A DNA stretch of 64,000 bases from Odontesthes bonariensis. Taxonomy: Eukaryota; Chordata; Actinopteri; Atheriniformes; Atherinopsidae. The stretch spans positions 22,973,822 to 23,037,821 of the forward strand of contig NC_134516.1 in assembly GCF_027942865.1 (NCBI RefSeq), given 5' to 3'. The notes under the pieces were generated by a model that was given only the letters and a program-made list of their open reading frames with translations, was not told the origin of the DNA and did not search any database. A program made the translations under genes and the position numbers. This document shows positions 50,846 to 61,861 of this stretch, one piece after another (positions within the stretch are counted from its first letter, which is position 1; each line of letters starts with the position of its first letter).

Positions 50846-53800
50846 ATGGGCCAGAAGGACCATGTGGAGGCAGGAGCAGGCCAAATCCTCGACCTGGGGC
50901 TGGATTTGGAGTATCTCCACTTAGTGGGGGCTGACCGGCAAGCTGGCGGCGCTGACGGACCCCCTGCTATGGAGGGGCAGGGGGAGAGCTCTGGCACCAA
51001 CACCACAGCCAGTTCCCCTCCACCAGCACTGCCAGAAGCAAATGGTGGGTCTGATGTAGAATGTGAACCTGCACCATCGTCCAGTTCCACAGACTCTGAT
51101 GGAGGAGAGGGTGCATCCGCTCACGGTAAGAACACCCACCAGCCGCTGTGCCGAACCCCATGTGTGGACTTAGGTACCGAGGGGCCTCCCGAGCCCCCAT
51201 CTGAACTTTCAGCACCGGTTGAGGATGATTTGCCTGCCCAGTCCTCATGTAAGCCCCCACCCGATACTCCACCCAAGCCCTCCACATCAGAGCTAGAGCC
51301 TGAGGCGGTAGGGAAAGAGTACCAGGCAAAGTTGGATTTTGCCCTGAAGCTGGGCTACTCTGCGGAGACGGTGCGACTGGTTCTATCCAAGCTCGGCCCA
51401 GACACCCTCATCAATGATATATTGGGAGAACTGGTCAAACTGGGCACCAAGACTGAAAGTGAGCAGCCAGCTGGATTATTATCCTCTACCTCATCCACTT
51501 CTTCTTCCTCATCCTCTTGTGGTTGCTCTGATTTATTGGATAGCCAGCGGTCAGACTCCCCCTGTCCTTCAGATTCCGCGTGTGACCAGGACAACCTGCG
51601 GCCAATCGTGGTGGACGGCAGTAACGTAGCCATGAGGTGAGCAGCCTATAATGAAAGCCGATTCTGGATTTTTCACACAGCATTTTTTTTTTTTTTAGTA
51701 TATGTGGTGATTAAAAAAATGCTGAGAGTGCAGACATTAAAAGACATTTTACTTTTCACCTCTTTGCTGTGTTCTGTAGCCATGGCAACAAGGAGGTGTT
51801 TTCCTGTCAGGGCATCCAGCTGGCTGTAGACTGGTTTCTTGAACGTGGTCATCAGAACATCACAGTTTTTGTGCCTGCGTGGAGGAAAGAGCAGTCCCGC
51901 CCCGATGCCCCTATAACAGGTACGTACAAGAAGCAAGTCGAACAATGCGGCCCGCGGTATTTTCTTTGAGCCCACCGTAATTCTCCCCTCCACAGATCAA
52001 GAGATCTTGCGTCGCCTTGAGAAGGAAAAAATCCTGGTCTTCACTCCCTCGCGCCGCGTCCAAGGTCGGCGTGTGGTTTGCTATGACGACCGCTTCATTG
52101 TCAAGCTGGCATATGAGTCAGACGGCATTATTGTCTCCAACGACAACTACAGAGACCTGGCTAACGAGAAGCCCGAGTGGAAGAAGTTCATAGACGAGCG
52201 GCTGCTCATGTATTCTTTTGTCAATGACAAGTAGGTTGAGGGGGAGGGGGGGCTGGCTACTGATGATCTGGTGTGAAAAGAATTGTGACATTTAGACATA
52301 AAGGGAAAGAAGTGATTGAAAAGATATGCACCCACTATAGTGAGTAATTCTGTGATCTTTTTCAATCCTTTCTTGCCTTGTTTTCAGATTCATGCCACCA
52401 GATGACCCCCTTGGTCGTCATGGTCCCAGCTTAGACAACTTCCTTAGGAAAAGGCCCGTCATGCCCGAGCAGAAGAAACAGCCATGCCCATACGGTGAGA
52501 AAACAGATATGGGAAAAAAAAAATCCACCTAAATACACATATAGATAGAAAAAAAGAACCTTTTTAATTTATGATTAAAAGACATTAGAACTTGTTTCAC
52601 AATAGTAAGTATGTGTGTAGAGGTTTCAGTAAGCACATTGACATGTCACTAGAAATAATCTAAATATTGTGTCAGCTCGACCAAAACTAGACTTTTAAAA
52701 TGGATGTAAACGTGTCAGGCTGGCCATAATCCGGTGTCTTCAAATTGTTTGACACATTGGGCATAATTTGCATTGAAATTGTGTTCTACAACTGAGAAAT
52801 TGCATCTTTTCACTCCAGGAAAGAAGTGCACTTACGGCCACAAGTGTAAGTATTACCACCCTGAAAGAGGGGCCCAGCCTCAGCGCGCCGTGGCCGACGA
52901 GCTGCGTGCCAGTGCCAAAACCTGCGTCGCCTCCAAGAACCAAGGAGATACCGGACTGGTAAAGAGCCACAGTGTACCAGCTGGCAGCATCGAGGCAAAA
53001 AAAGGTGCCCCGAAAAGGCAGTCGGACCCCAGCATCCGAGCCCTGTCATACAGCGACGCTGAGGAGAAGCTGCTGGCCAAGAGCCGCACAGAGGGCCAGA
53101 AGAGCAGCAGTAACAGCTCCAGTTTAACCATGTCCCCGGCCCCAGGAGGCCCCCCTTCGAGTTTAAGCGTTTCACAGGACCAACAGTCCAGAGTGGTGAC
53201 ACATCTACCAGCTCCCAGTCATGACCTCTACCCTCACTGCGAGGCTCCAGACTTAAGCTACTACTCAGTGACCCGTGCTTACTCTGGCCTGAGCCTCTCC
53301 TCCCGGCGGAGCCCGGACTGCCGCTACCCCAATGACACAGACTTGCGTCTCGGCTCGTTGGGCTCAGCAGGCTCCGAATGCGGAAGCGAAAGCAGTGTCA
53401 GCTGCGGCAGCAGTTGCGACTCCTACAGTGAGAGGTCGTGTCCTGGATGCCCTCCTGACACTTTGATCGAAGACGGCGTCCATTTCCCCAACACCCACAG
53501 CCGGCTGTACTCTCATCACGTCACATCGAGCCATGAGTTATGCGGTCTCCATCCTGCTGAATACACGAATATCCAGCACAGCCACACTTCTAACCCAGTG
53601 CACGCTTACCACATGAGTGCAGCATGTGGGCAGAGCTGTGCTCATGATCAGCTTCCACCAGAAGCTCCCCCGAAGCGGCCCCTCTACCCCTTGCCCCCTC
53701 ATCTCCAACACCAGCCGCTGGCTGCTCGCTCCAGCTGCCCTGGAGACTACCAGTCTCTGCCCCAGTCCAGCCCTCACCCCCCCGGCTCTCCTCTTGGACG

Positions 53801-54359
53801 CTGCCTGGCCCCCACGCGAGCCGAAAGCGTGTCCGACTCGCATCTTTGCGAACATCTCTCAACATCGCACCATCACTACCGTCCAAAAGCTTTACCGAGC
53901 TGGGACACGTACTACAGGCAGCTGCCGCTGCCGCCTTCCAGGTACGAGCCGTCCGCCTATCAGAGCCTGCCGGACACACGCCAGTCATCCTGGCACACGC
54001 CTCCGTGGCAGCAAGATGGCTACACCCAGCACCACTCCTCTCACCCGGCTCTCCATCCGTCCCCAACACATTTCCTAAACCACCCGCCGCCCCCGGCCCA
54101 CTCTCCTCACCCGTCTTATTCGCCTCAGAGCTCTCATCTGGCACATCCCTCCCATGCCCCTCCCCCCTACGTGGCGCCGCACCCAGAATCCCCCGCACAC
54201 AGCTGCTATGGGGACGTGAGGGAGAAAGTGTACATCAACCTGTGCAACATTTTTCCCTCGGAGCTGGTGAGCTGGGTGATGGCCAGGAACCCCCACATCA
54301 CAGACCCCCAGCAGCTGGCTGCTGCCATCCTCGCAGAGAAATCCAAATCGGGCTTCTGA
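50846..54359 (+). CDS. zc3h12c: Regnase-3 (zinc finger CCCH-type ribonuclease ZC3H12C)
   Basis: Regnase-3 is an endoribonuclease of the MCPIP family that degrades inflammatory mRNAs, largely by cutting 3' UTR stem-loops. Coding exons: 50846-51636, 51780-51919, 51996-52230, 52388-52494 and 52819-54359 (TGA). They sum to 2814 nt, 937 aa, against 883 in human as I recall. ATG 50846 ([10 protein letters not shown]) fits an internal human methionine context; an in-frame TAA at 50798 blocks extension within this exon. Order: UBA-like helix bundle about 157-200; PIN/NYN RNase with VDGSNVAM (Asp257) and [26 protein letters not shown] acidic residues; one CCCH finger C422-x5-C428-x5-C434-x3-H438; long Ser/Pro/His-rich region; conserved C-terminal helix domain ([31 protein letters not shown]). 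All key residues are present. The N-terminal motif (HQPLCRTPC) and C-terminus favour ZC3H12C over A, B and D. Confidence 0.95.
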
Positions 54360-57300
54360 GGAGTAAAGGGAAATGTAGTCCTCCGTGTCAGAAACAGACT
54401 GTAAGGGGTTTGCATCAGCAGTGGTTTTCAGGTCTGCTCTGTCATGACTTTCATGAGACAATGAATGATAATCCACAATGCAGCTGCGGTTACTGTGCAG
54501 CAACAACTAAACAAGGGTTGAGATGAGCGAGAGTCATTTGAGGAAATCTGACTTCGGACTCAAAATGAGCCACGAGTAGATCCTAGTTCCAGACCTGCAC
54601 GTTTTTTTTCTTTTCATTTAGTCGCATCATGTGTCTTTCACATGCAAGACGGATGATGCATCGTATTCAAAAGGCACCTTTTTTCATTTTCACAGCCGAG
54701 TCACTAAGTAGCGACTGGTACAGCGTACATCTAACACGACTGAAATAAGGGATTACTGGATTATTTCCACTACCTTTATGACAAGTTTCACATTTTTATG
54801 GAATTCACACACACACTTATACACTATACTTAGTCTGTAACCTGAGTCAAACAGTGTTTGGCTACGTTTCCCTTGCATGTGTAACTACTGTAAAGAAAAT
54901 GTCACTTATCACAAGTAATGACATGATTTTCTAATCTAATCTAAATCCTCATCCAGTTTCAAACTACTATTTGACTTAGGTCTGGTTATCATGTCTATCT
55001 GTGTGTGTGTGTGTGTGGTGCAGTCTGTGGGTGTTCTTTCCACGTTGGTAAAAATGGGTGTAGAAAAGCTCGTCGTCTTTATGAGATGACGTCAGTTTTT
55101 TGGTCAGAGTTGTGGCTGTAGAGATGGGTGACCCTGTCGTGTGTACCTTAGTTTTAGTAAGGGACATCTCTCTCTATCTCTCTGGCCCTTTATTTTGGGT
55201 CAACTCTGGTATCTGCTACAGACACACCAACTCGTTATGGGTAAATCAAAAATGTACGTATTGTAAATGTATTTAACGGTGCTGTGCTTTTTAGTAACGG
55301 CGCCTCCTGTTGGCTGTAGCAGATCCCAGCTGAATCCATGCTAGACAGAGAAAAACTTTGTTTGATACAAATTGTATCATGAACTAAGTCGCTGATGTTA
55401 TATACAGTACGTAGACTTGTCTGATCCCTGTCTATCACTCTCGGTGTATTGCTATATGATGAAGTGCACTCATTAACAGTTTTGTTCTAATCAAAATGTT
55501 CCAACTTTTAATCTAGTGGAAATGGCTTTGAGACAATTATTTCAGTTTTGTTTTTGAAAAAAAAGGAGCTGTGTGCCTACTATGTTTAGGTATCGCAGCT
55601 GCTTTACCTGCGCCTTTGGGTTTAAAGCTGGCTTATTCTCTGTAGGAGCTCCAGTTAAATCGCTGAAGTAGTATGCTTTGGTTTACTGGCTGACTGCCTA
55701 TTTGAAATCAGAGGTTAATTATTTTTCACATTGAGGTTGGGGTCAGTTCATTTTAGCCTTTTTCTTTAAGCCTCTATATTAAGTCAAAATGTAGCTCTGC
55801 CTTTTAGTAATGTTAAATTACGCTTAAAATAACAGAGAATGTATCATTATGAGCTAATCAGTTTTCTTGTTAGTCATGAGTTAAAGGGATAGTTCGCCTC
55901 TTTTGACATGAAGCTGTATGACATCCCATATTAGCAATATCATTTATTAAATTTGACTTACCCCCTGCTGAGCCTTGTGAGCCGAGTTCCAGCCTCGTTT
56001 TGGTGTTGACGAAGGTAGTCCGGCTAGTTTGCTAGGGTCCCGAAAATAAGGCGTCTTGCTTCTCAAAACAAGACCTCACAATCGCTTGGTGCTATTTTAG
56101 CTCCCTTCGTATCACTACGGGCTGTGTAGACCGTGCAGACTGAAGTGCAGACCGAGCAGTAAACACTGTAACAGGCGCGGCTATCGGCAGGCAGCTGCAC
56201 GCAGTGATATGAAGGGAGAGAAAATAGTGCCAAGCGATTGTGAGTCTGACTTTAGCTGGATGAACGATTTTGAGAAGCAAAAAGCTTTATTTTTTAAACC
56301 CCAGCCAACTAGCCGGACTACCTTTGTCAACACCAAAACGAGGCTGGAACTCTGCTCACAGGACGCAGCAGGGGGTAAGTCAAATTTAATAAATGATATT
56401 GCTAATATGGGATGTCAAACAGCTTCATGTAAAAAGAGGCGAACTATCCCTTTAAGTGGACAGACCCCAACCGTGTTTGAAAGGAAACTTATATTTGCGT
56501 CAGTGTGATATTCCACAGTGGCCATTTTGAACTTCTGTAACAATCAGCTAAAACTCAACACTAAGTCTTTGCCTTAAAAGATATAGTAAATAAGGAAATC
56601 TTTGGGCGAAAAGGAAAAAAAAGAAAGCAGCAGAGCCAACATAATGCTCATTTAAAAATAATTAAATTAAGAAAAAAGCTTCCCCTAAACTGTAGGTTGT
56701 TGCAGCACATTTTGTTAGAAATGCTCAGTTCTCACTCCTGTCTCTTTAAGCCCCCCTGAAAGGCAAAGCCTGCTGTTATTAGTCAGCTAATATGTAAAAA
56801 AAAATGGCATATTTAACAAAGGTGCTCATTAGTGTGTGGACAAATAGCTACTAGGCAAGCAGTATGTAAATTTGTTACCACATGATGTCATTATAGAAAG
56901 GAGGAAAAGGCTTGAAGGCTGTTCAGGAACCGTTTCTTTGTTATGTATGAAATTATGTAGGCGGGACCTCTGTTTTTCACTTCTCTGAAGTAACTTTACA
57001 TTTATGAGCAAACTAATTCTACTTTCAAGGAGATTTCGAGGAGATTGGTGACTATTTTGAGGCTAAACAATCCGAAATGGCGAGCCAAAACCCCCGGCTA
57101 TCTCATCGAAACTACAACAAAATACAAGGAAAAATGGTTCAATTTTTAACTACTGAAGCTACTGAGCTAACACCACTTTTACCTTTATATTGAGTGCTGG
57201 TAGAGTGCGACTACTTCCAATAGTTACAATTTGATTGTAACAGTCGTTCAGATTATACGTTCAGGTCCAATGTAAAGTTCAAAATGGCCACAAGGGAATT

Positions 57301-58040
57301 TAATTCTCGTGAGCTCGTCATACAATTCATCTGAAGCCAGCTACATAAAGCCCAATGGTTTCTTTCCTGTCCAACGTGTCACATTGTACAAATATAAATA
57401 AGGGTACAATAACACGGGCGGTTGGTGAGAGGGAACCTTTGTGTGTATTGAAGAAGCGCCTTCTCTCTGGCCTCCTGGCACTGTGTGTCAGTGTGGCCCC
57501 TGAGCGTGGGCCCAAAGTAATGCCTCTTCATGGCATTGTGCTTATGACACATCCAATAATCTGAACTATGTTCAGCTAACTATTATGCATGGTTTGATTT
57601 ATTTTCTGCATGTATTCTTGTGTTTAGAGTGTGTGTACAGTATATGTGTGTTTGTGTCCTAGAAGCTTGTCTTGTCGTTATAGTAACACGGTCCCTGTCG
57701 TGGGGATGAGTGTAGGTTCAACTGTTGCTTGTAAATTTTCCACCTCACATCTCGGTAGGAGTGCTACAACAATGGACGTTTACTGTTCCGCAGAGCTTTT
57801 CGATCTTCTCCAACGCAGTTTCCTGTGTTAACACATGGGTTGCAGTAAGGGTGACGTGTGTTCCGGACTGTAGATATTATAAAGCTGCACTGGCCCCTGT
57901 ACTTCTATAAGGTGAAAGTCAACAGTTTCACATGTTGTTTAATTCCTGTCTGTAGAATAACAGCGTAAGTAATTCACTATTGTAACATTTTCAACACTGT
58001 AACTGTGATTGCTCATTAAAGAGAAAACTGCTGGAAAAAA
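54360..58040 (+). terminator. zc3h12c: long zc3h12c 3' UTR and polyadenylation signals
   Basis: AT-rich, non-coding. I find no AATAAA or ATTAAA between the stop and 55880. The first hexamers are inside the foldback element (ATTAAA near 55946, AATAAA 56388-56393), then ATTAAA at 56661-56666 and 58015-58020; another ATTAAA lies at 58675-58680, beyond this span. The distal ATTAAA at 58015 is a good candidate main end, giving about 3.7 kb of 3' UTR. A long 3' UTR is also my recollection for mammalian ZC3H12C. A TG run lies at 55000-55017. Confidence 0.5.
55881..56455. mobile_element. foldback MITE with about 200-bp inverted arms
   Basis: The sequence from 55881 (TTAAAGGGATAGTTCGCCTC) is repeated inverted at the right end (GAGGCGAACTATCCCTTTAA, ending 56455). 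About 195 bp of the left arm match the inverted right arm at close to 90 percent by eye, with further matching inward after a roughly 30-bp insertion. The termini TTAA...TTAA would fit a piggyBac-type duplication, but this is not decisive. No transposase is present; the open frame 56209-56508 is arm sequence. It lies within the probable zc3h12c 3' UTR. Confidence 0.9.
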
Positions 58041-58845
58041 AATTCCGTCCACTGACCTTTTTTCTACTTTATGCTGACTTGTTTTAAGCATCCATTCCAA
58101 TTTCAGCGCTCTTTTTCTAAAGGGACAGGTTATGGAGGGACTTGTATTGGATCCGGTATTGAACAGGGAGCCAGTGGAGGCGGGCAGCGATATTGCGGAG
58201 GTGGAAGAAGCATGTTCTAGTGATGTGGTTGACGTGTGTTTGATATGAGAGGGTGGAGTATGGGATCAAATAAGGGTCAGAAAGATTTTGCACTTATACA
58301 GTGACGTTCACATGTGTAACAAAGAGCCGCTTTCTCCCAATGCGGGTCAGATTTGTGATTCCGAAACAGCTGGTGTTTATGTTCCTGTTCTGAAATTACA
58401 GCAAAAAGCCACGCTGACCCCTAAGTGGAGACTAAGATGAGTTTGTTTTTTTTACTTTTAAGAGCATTTAACCATTGAGACCCTCAGCATCAACTTGTCA
58501 GACATGCTCTACATTGTAAGCTCAAACATCCTCTGCTTGAACAGACTTGAAGAAACGTCACTTTGTCAACCACACAGAAGATGATCGTATCAGCTTCTTT
58601 TTCTCCGAACACAGCATTGTATTTGCTCTGTGAAATACTTTGCGAGCCGGCTTTGTGTCCATTTTTGTAGTTGTATTAAAAGTTTTTAATCATCGAAGTT
58701 TTTTTTTTTTTTTTCATCATTCATTCCCCGTTGTTACTTGAGGAGAATCTTTAAACCTCCATCTTAAAACAAATCTAGTATTGTCCGCCCAGAAGCTTTT
58801 TTCTCTTCATTTGAGTTGGTTTCAAAATTTGAGGACATACTTGAA

Positions 58846-59054
58846 TGGAACCAGAAAAGGCTTGAACTCAGTCCATCTGCCTTCCCAAGCTGATCTCACA
58901 GCCCGAGATATTCTTCCTGACAGCAGTTTGGTCTTTCTTGAAGCTTTTGTCTCTCTTTTTTTTTTTTTTTTTTTTTTTAGTTTTGGCCTTCAAAATGGAA
59001 CCTGGTAAAGACTTGAACTCAGTCCCTCAGACTTCCCAAACTGATCTCTAACAG
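58846..59054 (+). repeat. imperfect tandem duplication, about 150-bp period
   Basis: 58846-58901 and 58996-59054 are near copies: TGGAACC, CTTGAACTCAGTCC, CTTCCCAA and CTGATCTC occur in the same order in both. A run of 18 or so T (about 58961-58978) lies between them. Confidence 0.75.
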
Positions 59055-59805
59055 CTTGTGAGCACACAGCTGAGATACTTCTAGAGCAAACTTCAGCCTT
59101 CAGAAAATCCCTTTCAGACTTAAAGCCTTCTGCTAACAGCCTGAGCTGTTGAAGCAAACAAGTAGACTTCTTTCTTAGAGCATTTCACTCTTTCTTTAAT
59201 TCTTTGTGGTTTTGACAAAATGACAGGAGGGCCCTCAGTCATAACGACTCTGCCTTTCCTTTCCTAAAATATCTGATCTGAGAAGATTTCCCTCTTTACT
59301 TTGAGAGTTAAGCATGAAAATGTTTCATTCATGAGCTTCAACACCCAATATTCTAACAGCTGACAGCTCCAACAGCCTGAGCAGACGCTTTATTAAATCC
59401 TGTGTCTGCCGTTGAACTTCAGTTTAATGACACTTATTTGTTGCAGACATCAGAGAACAAAACAGAAACAACAGTGAGTTTAACACGAGTACAACATTTG
59501 TAGAGTTAATATGAGCTCAGGCAGGATGGCAGACCAAATGTACCAAAGCTAATGGGAACTGATTCATATGAAACCTCAGCAGCTCCTCTTGAGATGGACC
59601 AAACTCATCAATCGTAAATCCGTCATACGCTCAGATCCGGAAGGAAAGCTCGACTTCTCAGAAGACATTTTTAAATCTGAAACTTCAGTTCATGGACAAC
59701 ATCTCAGGGGTCTGTTAATTGCATTTTATTTTGAAAATCACCACCGGTTGTATCAGTTATTTCTAATATCTCTAGCTTAACCTTTTCTGTAGATACCATT
59801 TATGG

Positions 59806-59819
59806 CCACTAGAGGGCAG
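59806..59819 (+). promoter_or_regulatory. CTCF-like motif
   Basis: CCACTAGAGGGCAG is a full match to the CTCF core consensus. It lies about 1.8 kb after the likely zc3h12c 3' end and 2 kb before the candidate next gene. The ATG at 59802 just before it opens an unsupported frame. Confidence 0.5.
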
Positions 59820-60080
59820 AAACGTCCTGCTCGCAGTATAAAGATTGAATCTGTGGACTGCAGCTGGTTGCCTTCATCATACAGTATTAACAAAATGACT
59901 GTAACAGATTTCACTCCATTTCAGACACAACAGGACAACAATGCTTTCAGTAAAATAATTCAAACTGACAAAGTACAGCAATCTTTACGAGAAGTTACTG
60001 TGCAGGTTTGAAACTGGTCCTACTTCACATCTTTTCATTGTAGTAAGCTCTGTTCCCTCTCTGACAGAAAGCCCTGATCG

Positions 60081-60116
<36 letters not shown>
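60081..60116 (+). repeat. (ATCT)9 microsatellite
   Basis: Nine perfect ATCT units, 36 bp, immediately before an A-rich minisatellite. Confidence 0.95.
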
Positions 60117-60117
<1 letters not shown>

Positions 60118-60130
60118 CACTGAGTAATGA

Positions 60131-60370
60131 TAAGAAATGTAAAACGTGAAACAATAGTAAAAATGACCCCAAACCGATGCAAAACAACAAAAATGAGACA
60201 CAAAGCAATCATAAAGGAACACAAATGTCTACAGAAAGAAAGGAACAACAAAAAGGCATGAAACAATAATACTGAGCCCAATATGACCCAATTTCAGACA
60301 CAGAAGGTTTCAAATGAGACAAAAACACCTAAAAAGAACACAGAGACACAGAACAACAACAACCAAAAAT
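60131..60370. repeat. A-rich degenerate minisatellite
   Basis: Loose repeats of the type AAAATGACC, GATGCAAAACAACAAAAATGAGACACAAAG and GAACACAAATG with variable 20-30 nt spacing. It resembles the array at 7100-7660 in wording and strand. Confidence 0.65.
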
Positions 60371-61773
60371 AGCTTTTCAATGACTCAGTCTGAGAAATGA
60401 TCATTTTGAAAAGGTTTTCTAATTATTCTGTAAAACAGAGTCTATATTTTGGTTAATTTCTGGGGAAGTTTCTCATTATTTTGATAATCCAAGCAAGTCA
60501 TTTTAGATTAATTTCACTAGTTTGACAATTTTTTAAAAATTAAATTCAAGACATGATTTTTGGATTTTAAGGCTCGATTTTGATACATTCTCTCATTAAC
60601 TAAATAAAAGTCTAAATATTCTGGCTCTTATTTTGCTTCTCGGTTTTTGAAAAACTGACTCAATACAAATAAAAGTTTTTAGATTTTAAGTTGGTCTTCA
60701 GTTCAAAGCCTCTCGTTTCTTTAAGAATCCAAGAGCTCTTTAGAGGCTCACTGTAAAGTGGCCTTTATAACACCAGGTTTCCGGAATATACATCTGTCTG
60801 TGAGACTTTCTCACAGAGTTAAAGTGAAAAGGCTCCTGCAGAACACCCGTTGCCCCACTTAGGTTTCTTATTTAGTGGAAAGGTATGTGTTCTCTGCGGC
60901 ATCCAGCACCTGATATTTACTCTACCCTGGGGAGGCTGACCTCTGTTGACCTCTGTTTCAGGTTCATGCTCCTCCTGCAGGGAAATCCGCTCAGTCACAT
61001 GAAGAGACTGAAGGTTCAGAGGAGGCTTCCTGTCATTTGCTGATGCTAATCCTCTCAGATAAAGGGAAAGATGGACGCATTTGTGGAATTTCTGATCAGA
61101 AAAGCTCAGGATTAAATGTACGTTTTAGTTGAGTCTCCAGTTACACTAAAAAGCACAAACCAATAAGATATTTACACTGATTTCTGCTGTTTCTTGTAAT
61201 GACAAGTTGGTGTTAGCAATCATTTCAATGAGCATCATTTTATCATCACATTCAATTCCTCCTCAGCTGCTCGCGACCTTTGCATGCTGTGATAAAGGAC
61301 ATTTGCTCATTTAAAGGAACCGATTCCAACCGAGTCACTTCACTCTGGATCATTTGCAGAAACTTGACCCTTAAACACGTGGAAGCTGCTCTGAACTGCA
61401 GATCTGATGCTTTTCGCCTGACTGCATCTTCATTTTAAACTGTGGGGCCTGTGTCTTCATGCCTCCAACCGTGAGTCCAACAGTCCTTGAGACACTGCTG
61501 AGCGGATTCCAGCTCTGATTAAACGGCTCGGGATTCCTGGTTGATTGATTTGTATACACACAATGTTTTGAGAGGGTCTTCCCTCCTCTTCTACGCTCCG
61601 TCATCCTGCGCGCTCCGCACAGGAAAACAGTCTCCAGTGAGCGGAGACTTGCTTTAATTACCATAAGTGAAGGGAAGGAAAGTTTAGGCTGTTCTGTTTC
61701 TAACTTTTCTCCTAACCTCCAATGGGACCTGGCGACTGAAGCGAGCCCGCTGGGTCTGCTCCTCTCCTCAGCC
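60371..61773. other. intergenic sequence, nothing recognised
   Basis: AT-rich, no repeat family or coding exon that I can support. The 134-codon minus-strand frame at 61371-61775 overlaps the candidate exon below and resembles no protein I know. A CCAAT box (61719-61723) lies about 50 nt before the ATG at 61774. Confidence 0.5.
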
Positions 61774-61861
61774 ATGGACTGTTACGCACTTGTTTCGGTT
61801 CTTGGATATTTACGCGCGGCGCTGCTGTGGGTCGTGCAATTAGGGGTGTTCGCGCAGCACG
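61774..61861 (+). CDS. candidate first coding exon with signal peptide, gene unidentified
   Basis: An ATG at 61774 opens 29 codons that read as a secretory signal peptide: a short N-terminus, a hydrophobic core (VLGYLRAALLWVVQLGVF) and a small-residue end (A-Q-H). The frame then meets a donor (CAC G, then GTGGGT at 61862) in phase 1, the usual phase for signal-peptide exons of secreted or membrane proteins. Local sequence is CpG-rich (CGCGCGGCGC, CGCGCAGC) and a CCAAT box lies upstream. Without splicing the frame stops five codons later. No partner exon is recognisable before the window ends, so this rests on composition and splice phase only. Confidence 0.35.

Noticed and set aside
53590..54198. 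202-codon minus-strand open frame
   Set aside because: Antisense shadow of the zc3h12c last exon, whose sense frame is the conserved one.
56209..56508. 99-codon open frame
   Set aside because: Lies in the arm of the foldback MITE; the same sequence occurs inverted on the other arm, so it is element DNA, not a gene.
61371..61775. 134-codon minus-strand frame near the signal-peptide exon
   Set aside because: No recognisable motif; overlaps a better-supported plus-strand exon candidate.
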